Part shown: piece after piece, positions 1 to 5,994 of the stretch
Layout of the letters: each line of letters opens with the position of its first letter
How positions within the stretch are numbered: position 1 is the stretch's first letter
Assembly (NCBI GenBank): GCA_910588505.1
Contig: CAJUPQ010000123.1
Span: 1 to 6,103, forward strand
Length of the DNA stretch: 6,103 nucleotides
Direction: 5' to 3'
DNA from: an uncultured Hungatella sp.
GTDB taxonomy: Bacteria; Bacillota; Clostridia; Lachnospirales; Lachnospiraceae
Position numbers and translations under genes: made by a program
The notes under the pieces: generated by a model
What the model saw: only the letters and a program-made list of their open reading frames with translations
What the model was told of the DNA's origin: nothing
The model's database searches: none

Positions 1-1
1 A

Positions 2-1960
2 TACAAGCCCACCGGAGACCAGCCCCAGGCCATAGAAGCCCTGGTCAAAGGGTTTAAAGAAGGCAACCAATTCCAGACTTTACTGGGGGTTACGGGTTCC
101 GGGAAGACCTTTACCATGGCAAACGTGATCGCACAGCTTAACAAGCCGACTTTGGTAATAGCGCACAATAAGACATTAGCGGCGCAGCTCTATGGTGAGT
201 TCAAAGAGTATTTTCCGAGTAACGCAGTGGAGTATTTTGTCTCCTATTACGACTATTACCAACCAGAAGCCTATGTCCCCTCTACAGATACTTACATCGA
301 GAAAGATTCCGCCATCAACGACGAGATAGACAAACTCCGCCACTCTGCCACGGCGGCGCTGTCGGAGAGGAGCGATGTCATTATTGTTTCGTCCGTGTCA
401 TGTATCTATGGTCTGGGAAGTCCCATTGATTACCAGAATATGGTGATCTCCCTGAGACCGGGGATGGAGAAGGACCGGGATGAGGTGATCCACAAGCTTA
501 TTGACATTCAGTATGACCGGAATGACATGGATTTCCATCGCGGCACCTTCCGTGTGCGTGGGGATGTGGTGGAGATATTTCCGGCCTACTCGGGCAATGA
601 GGCCTACCGCATTGAATTTTTCGGGGATGAGGTGGACAGGATCACTCAGATCGACACTCTTACCGGGGAGGTGGAGGTGCAGTTAGGGCATGTTGCCATC
701 TATCCGGCTTCCCACTATGTGATTCCCAAGGAGAAGATGGAGGCGGCGGCCGGGAACATTCTTGCGGAGCTGAAAGAGCAGGTGGCGTATTTTAAAAGCG
801 AGGACAAGCTTCTGGAGGCCCAGAGGATTTCGGAGAGGACAAATTTTGATGTGGAGATGATGCGTGAGACGGGATTTTGTTCCGGTATTGAGAACTACTC
901 CAGGCATTTGACCGGGGGGAAGCCGGGGGAGCCGCCCTACACGCTGATTGATTATTTTCCTGACGAGTTTTTGATCATCATAGACGAGTCCCATATCACT
1001 CTGCCCCAGGTGCGGGGGATGTATGCGGGGGATCGGTCCAGAAAGAAGACTTTGGTGGAGTACGGATTTCGTCTGCCTTCTGCCCTGGATAACCGCCCCC
1101 TGAATTTCGGAGAATTTGAGGAGCGGATCGATCAGATGATGTTTGTGTCCGCCACGCCGTCGGAGTATGAGGAGAGTCACGAGCTGATGCGGACCGAGCA
1201 GATCATTCGGCCCACAGGACTTTTGGATCCGGAGATCTTTGTGCGTCCGGTGGAGGGCCAGATCGACGATCTGGTCTCGGAGGTGAATAAGGAAGTGGAC
1301 AAGGGCAATAAGGTGCTGGTGACCACTCTTACAAAGCGCATGGCCGAGGACCTGACCGACTATATGAGGGAGGTGGGGATTCGGGTTAAATATCTCCACT
1401 CGGATATTGACACACTGGAAAGGGCGGAGATTATCCGGGATATGAGGCTCAATGTGTTTGACGTGCTGGTGGGGATCAATCTTTTGAGGGAGGGGCTGGA
1501 CATTCCGGAGATCTCCCTGGTGGCTATCCTGGACGCGGACAAGGAGGGATTTTTGCGGTCGGAGACTTCCCTGATCCAGACCGTGGGACGGGCGGCGAGA
1601 AATGCGGAAGGCCATGTGATCATGTACGCGGATGTCATCACAGATTCTATGCGCAGGGCCATTGATGAAACAGAACGGCGGCGGAAGATCCAGCAGGCGT
1701 ACAATGAGGAGCATGGCATAACGCCGACTACCATCAAGAAGGCGGTTCGGGATTTGATCGCTATCTCCAAGGCAGCGGAACGTGATTCCGAAGATAGCGG
1801 AAAAGATATAGAGTCCATGGATGCCGGGGAGCTGAATAAGCTGATGAAGGAAGTGCAGAAAAAGATGCATAAGGCTGCCGCGGAGCTGAACTTTGAGGAA
1901 GCGGCGGTTTTAAGGGATCGGATGATGGAAATCAAGAAGATGCTGCTGGATATGGAATAA
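2..1960 (+). CDS. uvrB: UvrABC system protein B, 5'-truncated by window edge
   Basis: This is the DNA damage-recognition helicase subunit of nucleotide excision repair. It is loaded on damaged DNA by UvrA and recruits UvrC for incision, in the cytoplasm. The frame is open from base 2, and 652 residues are visible before TAA. Against B. subtilis and E. coli UvrB as I recall them, roughly ten N-terminal residues are missing, so the first in-window ATG (116) is internal. Visible landmarks by window residue are: GDQP near 5-8; Walker A GVTGSGKT at 29-36; the beta-hairpin YYDYYQPEAY at 82-91, which inserts between DNA strands; the DESH Walker B box at about 328-331; helicase motif VI QTVGRAARN at about 526-534; and a C-terminal UVR motif with the ELNFEEAAVLRDRM core in the last 45 residues, which contacts UvrC. 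No frameshift or missing motif is seen. No intrinsic terminator follows, and the feo promoter starts almost at once. Confidence 0.98.
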   Translation, partial: YKPTGDQPQAIEALVKGFKEGNQFQTLLGVTGSGKTFTMANVIAQLNKPTLVIAHNKTLAAQLYGEFKEYFPSNAVEYFVSYYDYYQPEAYVPSTDTYIEKDSAINDEIDKLRHSATAALSERSDVIIVSSVSCIYGLGSPIDYQNMVISLRPGMEKDRDEVIHKLIDIQYDRNDMDFHRGTFRVRGDVVEIFPAYSGNEAYRIEFFGDEVDRITQIDTLTGEVEVQLGHVAIYPASHYVIPKEKMEAAAGNILAELKEQVAYFKSEDKLLEAQRISERTNFDVEMMRETGFCSGIENYSRHLTGGKPGEPPYTLIDYFPDEFLIIIDESHITLPQVRGMYAGDRSRKKTLVEYGFRLPSALDNRPLNFGEFEERIDQMMFVSATPSEYEESHELMRTEQIIRPTGLLDPEIFVRPVEGQIDDLVSEVNKEVDKGNKVLVTTLTKRMAEDLTDYMREVGIRVKYLHSDIDTLERAEIIRDMRLNVFDVLVGINLLREGLDIPEISLVAILDADKEGFLRSETSLIQTVGRAARNAEGHVIMYADVITDSMRRAIDETERRRKIQQAYNEEHGITPTTIKKAVRDLIAISKAAERDSEDSGKDIESMDAGELNKLMKEVQKKMHKAAAELNFEEAAVLRDRMMEIKKMLLDME

Positions 1961-1965
1961 AGGTA

Positions 1966-1994
1966 TTGACAATCATTATCATTAATAGTATGCT
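1966..1994 (+). promoter_or_regulatory. feoAB promoter (sigma-A type)
   Basis: The -35 box TTGACA (1966-1971) matches the consensus fully. It is separated by exactly 17 bp from a -10 box TATGCT (1989-1994), which matches TATAAT at four of six positions. Transcription would start near 2000-2001. The -35 box begins five bases after the uvrB stop codon, so feoAB does not need uvrB transcription. No other comparably good promoter was seen before feoA. Confidence 0.75.
1967..1981. promoter_or_regulatory. Fur box overlapping the feoAB -35 element
   Basis: The 15-mer TGACAATCATTATCA fits the Bacillus-type 7-1-7 Fur box TGATAAT-N-ATTATCA with one mismatch (C for T at 1970). It covers five of the six -35 bases and enters the spacer, so a bound Fur dimer would exclude RNA polymerase. 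Its placement upstream of feoA and feoB fits the known logic of iron-loaded Fur repressing iron uptake. What is seen is the site and its position; regulation is inferred. A DtxR-type repressor is less likely from the site sequence. Confidence 0.8.
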
Positions 1995-2005
1995 CATGTA
2001 GAGAT

Positions 2006-2023
2006 GGTTACCTCCTTCTAACC
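2006..2023 (+). promoter_or_regulatory. 5'-proximal leader hairpin with anti-Shine-Dalgarno loop
   Basis: GGTTA (2006-2010) can pair with TAACC (2019-2023), exposing the loop CCTCCTTC. With the last stem base, the sequence ACCTCCTT (2010-2017) is the same as the anti-Shine-Dalgarno core at the 16S rRNA 3' end. CTCCTT (2012-2017) is perfectly complementary to the AAGGAG of feoA (2322-2327). The stem is only five base pairs, so folding is uncertain. Function, either cis pairing to the feoA ribosome binding site or trans pairing to other mRNAs, is inference. Confidence 0.35.
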
Positions 2024-2168
2024 TAACCCGGATAAACCAGAACCAAAGTTTTGCCAATTTGCGCAAGAAATCGTTCTTAAGGGCCTAACAGAGGGAGTGA
2101 GTACTGTCTTGCAGAAATTCCAGTGAATTAAGCACCTGCTGTCCACGCCCTCTGCACGTCTGCAAAGC

Positions 2169-2218
2169 TAGTACATCGTTGCACTAATTTACTCGTGAAT
2201 TAATGCAACGATGTACTA
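2169..2218. repeat. apical hairpin nested in the giant palindrome
   Basis: Fifteen perfect pairs join 2169-2183 to 2204-2218. After one C-A mismatch, the stem continues through eight more positions including one G-U, to a loop of about four bases at 2192-2195. Its arms start with AGTAC-N4-TTGC, the same pattern that begins the outer palindrome arms, so this hairpin looks like a smaller relative nested in the larger one. Confidence 0.75.
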
Positions 2219-2220
2219 GA

Positions 2221-2236
2221 CGTAGGCACCACTACG
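2221..2236. repeat. second small apical hairpin
   Basis: CGTAG (2221-2225) pairs with CTACG (2232-2236) around a six-base loop GCACCA. With the longer hairpin beside it, this forms the second arm of the three-way junction at the top of the giant palindrome. GACG (2219-2222) with CGTC (2238-2241) is an alternative pairing. Confidence 0.45.
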
Positions 2237-2336
2237 CCGTCGCTTTGCAGACGCACAGATGACGCAGACATCTGGTACTTTCTTCACTGTTATTTCCGCA
2301 AGGCAGTACTAGTAACTGGATAAGGAGCATACAGCG

Positions 2337-2558
2337 ATGAGACTAAATGAAGGATTGATCGGAGGGACCTATAGAGTCACGGATGTCAGTGTGGATGAGC
2401 AGATTACCAGGCGTCTGGAGGCATTGGGGGTTAATGAACAGACGCCTATCACGATCTTAAACAAAAAAGGAAGCGGAAGCCTGATCATCAAGGTGAGAGG
2501 GACCAGGCTAGCCCTGGGGAAAAAGATTTCCGACGGGATCATGGTGAAGGAGGCGTAG
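2337..2558 (+). CDS. feoA: FeoA family ferrous iron transport protein
   Basis: This 73-residue cytoplasmic protein has the size and pattern of stand-alone FeoA, an SH3-like small beta-barrel thought to bind and modulate FeoB. Typical features are the short strands around the G-T-Y-R-V opening, a central helix carrying RRLEALGV, the ITILNKKGSGSLIIKVRG hairpin and the late LALGKKISDGIMV segment. The ATG at 2337 is supported by AAGGAG at 2322-2327, nine bases upstream. It is the first gene after the Fur-box promoter and is followed by feoB two bases beyond its stop; the feoB ribosome binding site lies within its last codons. Family assignment is firm; its exact effect on FeoB transport is not settled in the field. 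Confidence 0.93.
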   Translation: MRLNEGLIGGTYRVTDVSVDEQITRRLEALGVNEQTPITILNKKGSGSLIIKVRGTRLALGKKISDGIMVKEA

Positions 2559-2560
2559 AG

Positions 2561-4591
2561 ATGGCACAGAAAGACCAGGAAGGTCAGGCTGTCAGGGAAA
2601 ACAGCCGTCCAATCACGGTTGGATTTGTGGGAAATCCCAACTGTGGGAAAACCACATTATTTAACGCGTTTACAGGCGCGAAGCTGAAAGTGGCTAACTG
2701 GCCCGGCGTTACAGTGGAAAAGGTGGAGGGGGAGACAAAGTATGACGGCCGCCTTATCAAGGTGGTGGACACTCCGGGTATCTACAGCCTGACCTCTTAC
2801 ACCATCGAGGAGATCGTCACCAGAAAATGCATTGAGGATCAGGATGTTGATGTGATCATCAATGTGGTGGACGCCTCCTCCCTGGAGCGGAATCTGTATC
2901 TGACCCTGCAGCTTCTGGAACTGAAGAAGCCGGTGATCTTAGCTCTTAACATGATGGATATCGTGGAGGAGCGGGGGATGGAGATCGATCTTCACCGTCT
3001 GCCTGAGATGCTGGGGCATATTCCGGTGGTGCCGGTTTCCGCCAGAAAGCGCAGCGGTCTGGACGTGCTGATGCATGCGGTGGTCCATCACTACGAGGAG
3101 GGGCCTCAGGGTGTGGTGGTCCGATATGAGTCCTGGCTGGAGAGCCTGATTGGTCAGGTGGAGGAGGCGCTGCGGAAGCAGTACGGGGAGATGGACAACA
3201 TGCGGTGGCATGCTATCAAGATGCTGGAGTGTGATGAGGAGGTTAAAAAGGACCATCCCATTGATCTGTTCCATATTGTCAGCCGTTCCTATGAGAAGGA
3301 GATCATCAACGAAAAATATGACTACATAGAGGAAGTCATTGATGAGTGTCTCTTTAATAAAGAGAAACAGGCGGCTATGACGGACAGGATCGACAGCTTT
3401 TTGACCCATCCTGTGTGGGGTATCCCAATATTTTTGGGGATCATGGCTCTAGTGTTTTTTCTGACTTTCACGGTAGGCGACTTTTTAAAGGGGTATTTTG
3501 AAGTGTGGCTGGATTACTGCTCCCAGATGCTTTTGGCAGGGCTGCAGGCTATGGGGACTTCCCAGTGGCTGATTTCCCTGGTGGTGGACGGGATCGTGGC
3601 CGGGGTGGGAGGGATCCTTACCTTTCTTCCCAATATTTTCATCCTGTTTCTCGCCCTGGCGTTTTTGGAGGACAGCGGGTACATGGCAAGGGTTGCCTAT
3701 GTGATGAATGAGACCATGAGCCGGGTGGGACTTTCGGGCAAGGCGTTTCTGCCTATGCTCTTAGGTTTTGGCTGCACGGTTCCGGCGGTGATGGCCACAA
3801 GGGCTTTGGCCACGGAGCGGGATCGGAGAAGGACTATTTTGATCACCCCGTTTATGTCCTGTTCCGCGCGGCTTCCCATCTATGTGCTGTTTGCTCAGAT
3901 GTTTTTTGGGGAGCACGCCCTTCTGGCGGCCTATTCTCTGTATGTTATCGGGCTTTTGACGGCTATCGGTATTGCCTATGTGGTACACAAAGGGGCCGGG
4001 AAAGAGGAGGGGGACGCTCTTTTGATCGAGCTCCCCGAGTACAAGACGCCTAATAAGCGGACCGTTGCCATCTATGTGTGGGAGAAGGTAAAAGACTACC
4101 TTACCAAGGCAGGGACCACGATCTTTGTAGCCTCCATTGTGCTGTGGTTTGTGCTGAACATGGGGCCGGCAGGTCTGGTGAAGGATGTGTCGGGCAGCTT
4201 TGCCGCCATGATCGGGCGTTTTCTGGTTCCGGCCCTTAAGCCGGCAGGCCTGGGAAGCTGGCAGATCGCAGTGGCCCTGATCTCGGGGCTGTCAGCTAAG
4301 GAAGTGGTGGTGTCAAGTTTTTCGGTGCTTTACGGCATCAATAATATTAATTCCGCGGCCGGGATGGCCCAGCTGTCCGGGATACTGGCACGGGACGGAT
4401 TTGGGGCAGTCAACGCTTACGCGCTGATGATCTTCTGCCTTATGTATTCCCCCTGCGTGGCCGCCATCGGGACGATCAGGCGGGAGACGAAATCACTTAG
4501 TTGGACAGCCGGGCTGGTGATATTTCAGATCCTGATCGCTTGGGTGATGTCGGTTGTGGTATACCAGGCAGGCAGCCTGCTCGTAGGATGA
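2561..4591 (+). CDS. feoB: Ferrous iron transporter FeoB
   Basis: FeoB is the membrane Fe(II) importer with a fused N-terminal GTPase. This copy has 676 residues, within the usual range. G-motifs are visible: G1 GNPNCGKT at 24-31, G2 threonine at about 51 in PGVTVEK, G3 DTPG at 70-73, G4 NMMD at 130-133 and G5 VSA at about 159-161. A helical GDI-type region follows up to about 270. The membrane part starts near PVWGIPIFLG and contains both Gate regions: GCTVPA with Cys at about 405, CSARLPIY with Cys at about 434, and the second Gate SPCVAAIGT with Cys at about 632. The C-terminus ends in a hydrophobic helix. The start at 2561 is set by AAGGAGG (2547-2553), which overlaps the feoA end. About 15 polar residues precede the GTPase fold. 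No feoC follows; the next gene is convergent, with 32 bp between stops. Confidence 0.97.
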   Translation: MAQKDQEGQAVRENSRPITVGFVGNPNCGKTTLFNAFTGAKLKVANWPGVTVEKVEGETKYDGRLIKVVDTPGIYSLTSYTIEEIVTRKCIEDQDVDVIINVVDASSLERNLYLTLQLLELKKPVILALNMMDIVEERGMEIDLHRLPEMLGHIPVVPVSARKRSGLDVLMHAVVHHYEEGPQGVVVRYESWLESLIGQVEEALRKQYGEMDNMRWHAIKMLECDEEVKKDHPIDLFHIVSRSYEKEIINEKYDYIEEVIDECLFNKEKQAAMTDRIDSFLTHPVWGIPIFLGIMALVFFLTFTVGDFLKGYFEVWLDYCSQMLLAGLQAMGTSQWLISLVVDGIVAGVGGILTFLPNIFILFLALAFLEDSGYMARVAYVMNETMSRVGLSGKAFLPMLLGFGCTVPAVMATRALATERDRRRTILITPFMSCSARLPIYVLFAQMFFGEHALLAAYSLYVIGLLTAIGIAYVVHKGAGKEEGDALLIELPEYKTPNKRTVAIYVWEKVKDYLTKAGTTIFVASIVLWFVLNMGPAGLVKDVSGSFAAMIGRFLVPALKPAGLGSWQIAVALISGLSAKEVVVSSFSVLYGINNINSAAGMAQLSGILARDGFGAVNAYALMIFCLMYSPCVAAIGTIRRETKSLSWTAGLVIFQILIAWVMSVVVYQAGSLLVG

Positions 4592-4623
4592 GAATGAGAG
4601 GCGTGCCTTTGGATGTAGTAAGT
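4592..4623. other. feoB / DUF5688 convergent gap
   Basis: Only 32 bp separate the two convergent stop codons. A tiny palindrome AGGC-GT-GCCT is present, but it is too short and lacks a proper T-run. I see no intrinsic terminator for either operon, so transcripts may overlap or end by another mechanism. Confidence 0.5.
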
Positions 4624-5571
4624 TTATGACAGGACAGAGGATACGGCCGGTCCGGCGATGGTCACGATGTCCCGTTCTCTGGAATAGAGATACACCTGGT
4701 CGGAAAGGCGGTCTTCCACAGGAACCTCCGCTCGGTTGATGTGAGATACCATATTGGCCAGATCCTCAAAAGAGGCATTTTCTGTATTAGGTATCAGCAA
4801 GACTTCGTGGATACTGGAGGGAAGGATGATAAGGTCCGATTCCATCCTGTCCGCGAAGTTTTTTAACAACTCTGGGTAGAGGACGGCGCTGGCCCCGTTG
4901 ATGCCTGAGGAATTGGTCAGGACATGCAGGGGGGAGAATGCCTGGGAGGAGAACAGGCTGTCAATAAATTCTTCCTGGTAATCGCCGTCTAAGTGTTCTC
5001 TGGCAATGGACTTCATGACATCGCTCATGCTGGTGAGCCGTGGAGGCAGCATGGACGGCGTGTTGGCCAGAGCCAGATTTTTTAGTTCTTTCTCATCAGT
5101 TCCCCAGGCTTTCATGTGGTCATTGTGGACCAGGGCCGTCATCTGGCCGGATTCGGTCTGCTCCAGAAACAGGTAAAAGACAATGGACAGATCTAAAAAG
5201 GGGATCCAGGGCATGTCGGCCAGCATTTCTTTATTGGACGCGGTGTGGATCAGCTTGTAGAGAACCTTTTCTTTCAACTGGGAAAAATCATTGAGAATGG
5301 AAAAATCAAGATCGGTCACAGAAGAATTATCCTGATAGATCTGAAGAATCTCCTTTATGATTGAGTTAAATGGGATCCCTTCCAGATAGCGCTCATAATA
5401 GCTGTTCAGATAAATGGTGGGCGACGCTTTCTCCCCTTCCCTGATGATGGAAAGGCCGTCAAGAAGAATGCCATTGTTTTTCGGGACTTTCTGGAATAAC
5501 AGCCGGTAGCCAGGGCCCAGATGGGATTGCAGAGTGCCGGCGATCTTTGTTTGAAATGTTTTGTATACCAT
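4624..5571 (-). CDS. DUF5688 family protein, function unknown
   Basis: The protein has 315 residues from ATG at 5571, begins MVYKTFQTK, and resembles DUF5688 proteins as I remember them from Lachnospiraceae. Recurrent features are KNNGILLDGL near the N-terminus, the SPTIYLNSYYERY segment, the charged ILQIYQ helix, the FLDLSIVFYLFLEQTESG stretch, the H-KAWG and NTPSMLPPR motifs, a late VLTNSSGINGASAVLYPELL region and the LPSSIHEVLLIP motif. There is no signal peptide and no convincing membrane segment, so it is probably cytoplasmic. The family has no established activity that I know of. The frame is open farther upstream to an ATG at 5670, but AAAAGGAGG lies seven bases before 5571, whereas the extra 33 residues look non-coding. 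It is transcribed alone from a minus-strand promoter and is convergent with feoB; a functional link to iron is not shown. Confidence 0.88.
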   Translation of the reverse strand: MVYKTFQTKIAGTLQSHLGPGYRLLFQKVPKNNGILLDGLSIIREGEKASPTIYLNSYYERYLEGIPFNSIIKEILQIYQDNSSVTDLDFSILNDFSQLKEKVLYKLIHTASNKEMLADMPWIPFLDLSIVFYLFLEQTESGQMTALVHNDHMKAWGTDEKELKNLALANTPSMLPPRLTSMSDVMKSIAREHLDGDYQEEFIDSLFSSQAFSPLHVLTNSSGINGASAVLYPELLKNFADRMESDLIILPSSIHEVLLIPNTENASFEDLANMVSHINRAEVPVEDRLSDQVYLYSRERDIVTIAGPAVSSVLS

Positions 5572-5583
5572 ATGTATACCTCC
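5563..5583 (-). promoter_or_regulatory. ribosome binding site and start-codon hairpin of the DUF5688 gene
   Basis: On the minus strand, GGAGG (5583-5579) precedes ATG (5571-5569) by seven bases, which decides the start. The sequence around the start reads GTATAC-ATATG-GTATAC (5579-5563), so the mRNA can form a six-pair hairpin with the AUG in its five-base loop. GTATAC is self-complementary and AU-rich, so the hairpin is weak. Confidence 0.6.
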
Positions 5584-5899
5584 TTTTGTTGTGCAGACTA
5601 CACACGCAGATAGATACCACGCAAGCTTTGACTGACTGGCGGGCAACTGGCTGAAAGTTAGCCTGATCAATGTGAAAATATAGAATTCCAGAAAACGGTG
5701 TCTTTATTATAGCGGGAAAGAGGAGATTTGGCAAGGTGAAAATATGCATAAAAAAAGAAGAGGATGTTCCGGTGAAAAGTTGTAGAATTTATACAAAAAT
5801 ATGCTGAAATCAAACGAAAAATATCTTATACTGTTAATGTGATGGATGGCAACAACGCACAGATGTAAACTGTTTGTATATATCGGATAAGGAAAATAA
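5572..5899. other. intergenic region between the DUF5688 gene and tRNA-Arg
   Basis: This 328-bp region has no convincing gene. The left 130 bp would be the 5' leader of the DUF5688 mRNA, with no recognised riboswitch. The minus-strand promoter lies at 5706-5734. The rest, 5735-5899, is AT-rich and contains an imperfect inverted repeat at 5780-5796 (TTGTA...TACAA). No intrinsic terminator for the tRNA was found. Confidence 0.6.
5706..5734 (-). promoter_or_regulatory. promoter of the DUF5688 gene (sigma-A type)
   Basis: Read on the minus strand, TTGCCA (5734-5729, five of six consensus bases) is 17 bp from a perfect TATAAT (5711-5706). Transcription would begin near 5699, giving a leader of about 128 nt before the ATG at 5571. 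This start lies upstream of the longer ATG at 5670, so the promoter alone does not exclude the longer form. Confidence 0.7.
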
Positions 5900-5971
5900 T
5901 GCGTCTGAGAGGAATCGAACCTCCGCACATGGCTCCGGAGGCCATTGCTCTATCCACTGAGCTACAGACGC
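5900..5971 (-). tRNA. tRNA-Arg (anticodon CCG)
   Basis: The minus strand folds as a complete 72-nt cloverleaf. The acceptor stem GCGTCTG (5971-5965) pairs perfectly with CAGACGC, the D-arm is GCTC/GAGC, the anticodon stem ATGGC/GCCAT carries the loop CTCCGGA, the variable loop is short, and the T-arm GGAGG/CCTCT with one G-U pair carries TTCGATT. Anticodon CCG reads the arginine codon CGG. The discriminator is A, and no CCA is encoded, so CCA must be added after transcription. Upstream on the minus strand only weak promoter-like boxes are present (for example TATTAT at 5985-5980 with TTGCAT 17 bp before it). The tRNA may be transcribed from there or with whatever lies to the right. Confidence 0.97.
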
Positions 5972-5994
5972 ATGCCAATATAATACTATATTTT

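Larger units (their letters stand above)
2100..2310. repeat. giant imperfect palindrome (MITE-like or structured leader RNA)
   Basis: The arm 2100-2168 is complementary without gaps to 2242-2310. Of 69 positions, 54 are Watson-Crick pairs, one is G-U and 14 are mismatches, many of them in symmetric 1- or 2-base internal loops (for example 2119-2120, 2128-2129, 2144-2145, 2155-2156). The innermost 12 pairs (2157-2168 with 2242-2253) are perfect. The apex (2169-2241) folds into two smaller hairpins, giving a T shape. Complementarity stops abruptly outside AGTACT at both ends, which looks like terminal inverted repeats. It encodes no protein. It could be a non-autonomous mobile element of MITE type or a conserved RNA structure. 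The ends AGTACT are themselves palindromic, so a target duplication (TA, GTAC or AGTACT) cannot be told apart from the repeat. It sits wholly in the feoAB leader. Confidence 0.8.
1961..2336 (+). other. 376-bp uvrB-feoA intergenic region / feoAB leader
   Basis: This stretch has no credible coding sequence. It holds, in order, a sigma-A-type promoter with an overlapping Fur box (1966-1994), a predicted transcription start near 2000-2001, a small hairpin with an anti-Shine-Dalgarno loop (2006-2023), about 65 nt of weakly structured sequence including a 5-bp hairpin AAGAA/TTCTT (2065-2078), a giant palindrome (2100-2310), and the feoA ribosome binding site (2322-2327). The leader would be about 336 nt, long for a two-gene iron uptake operon. 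No hairpin followed by a U-tract was seen, so there is no visible intrinsic terminator or classical attenuator. I did not recognise a known riboswitch class. Confidence 0.85.

Noticed and set aside
683..1935. Long minus-strand open frames opposite uvrB (395 and 191 codons)
   Set aside because: They are antisense to a well-conserved gene, have low-complexity His/Pro/Leu- or Ser/Ile-rich translations, and resemble no family I know.
116..1960. ATG at 116 as the uvrB start
   Set aside because: The frame is open upstream with the essential Walker A GVTGSGKT and GDQP segments, so the ATG lies inside the gene and the real start is left of the window.
2004..2021. Tiny leader peptide M-V-T-S-F in the feo leader
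   Set aside because: It has five codons and would start within a few bases of the transcript 5' end, leaving no room for a ribosome binding site.
2100..2310. Giant palindrome as an intrinsic terminator of uvrB
   Set aside because: No U-tract follows the 3' arm; the sequence runs straight to the feoA ribosome binding site.
2001..2336. Known metal riboswitch (czcD/NiCo-type or yybP-ykoY) in the feo leader
   Set aside because: The conserved sequence blocks of these classes as I remember them were not found; the resemblance is limited to a common hairpin. A covariance-model search would settle it.
2939..3988. Open frames opposite or in other frames of feoB
   Set aside because: Shadows of feoB coding sequence with no ribosome binding site or recognisable domain.
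4572..4615. Intrinsic terminator at the feoB end (GCAGG-CAG-CCTGC and AGGC-GT-GCCT)
   Set aside because: The stems are only four or five pairs, with loops of two or three bases and no T-run.
5572..5670. 33-residue N-terminal extension of the DUF5688 protein (ATG at 5670)
   Set aside because: A strong SD directly precedes the ATG at 5571, the DUF5688 pattern begins just after it, and the extension contains no family-like sequence.
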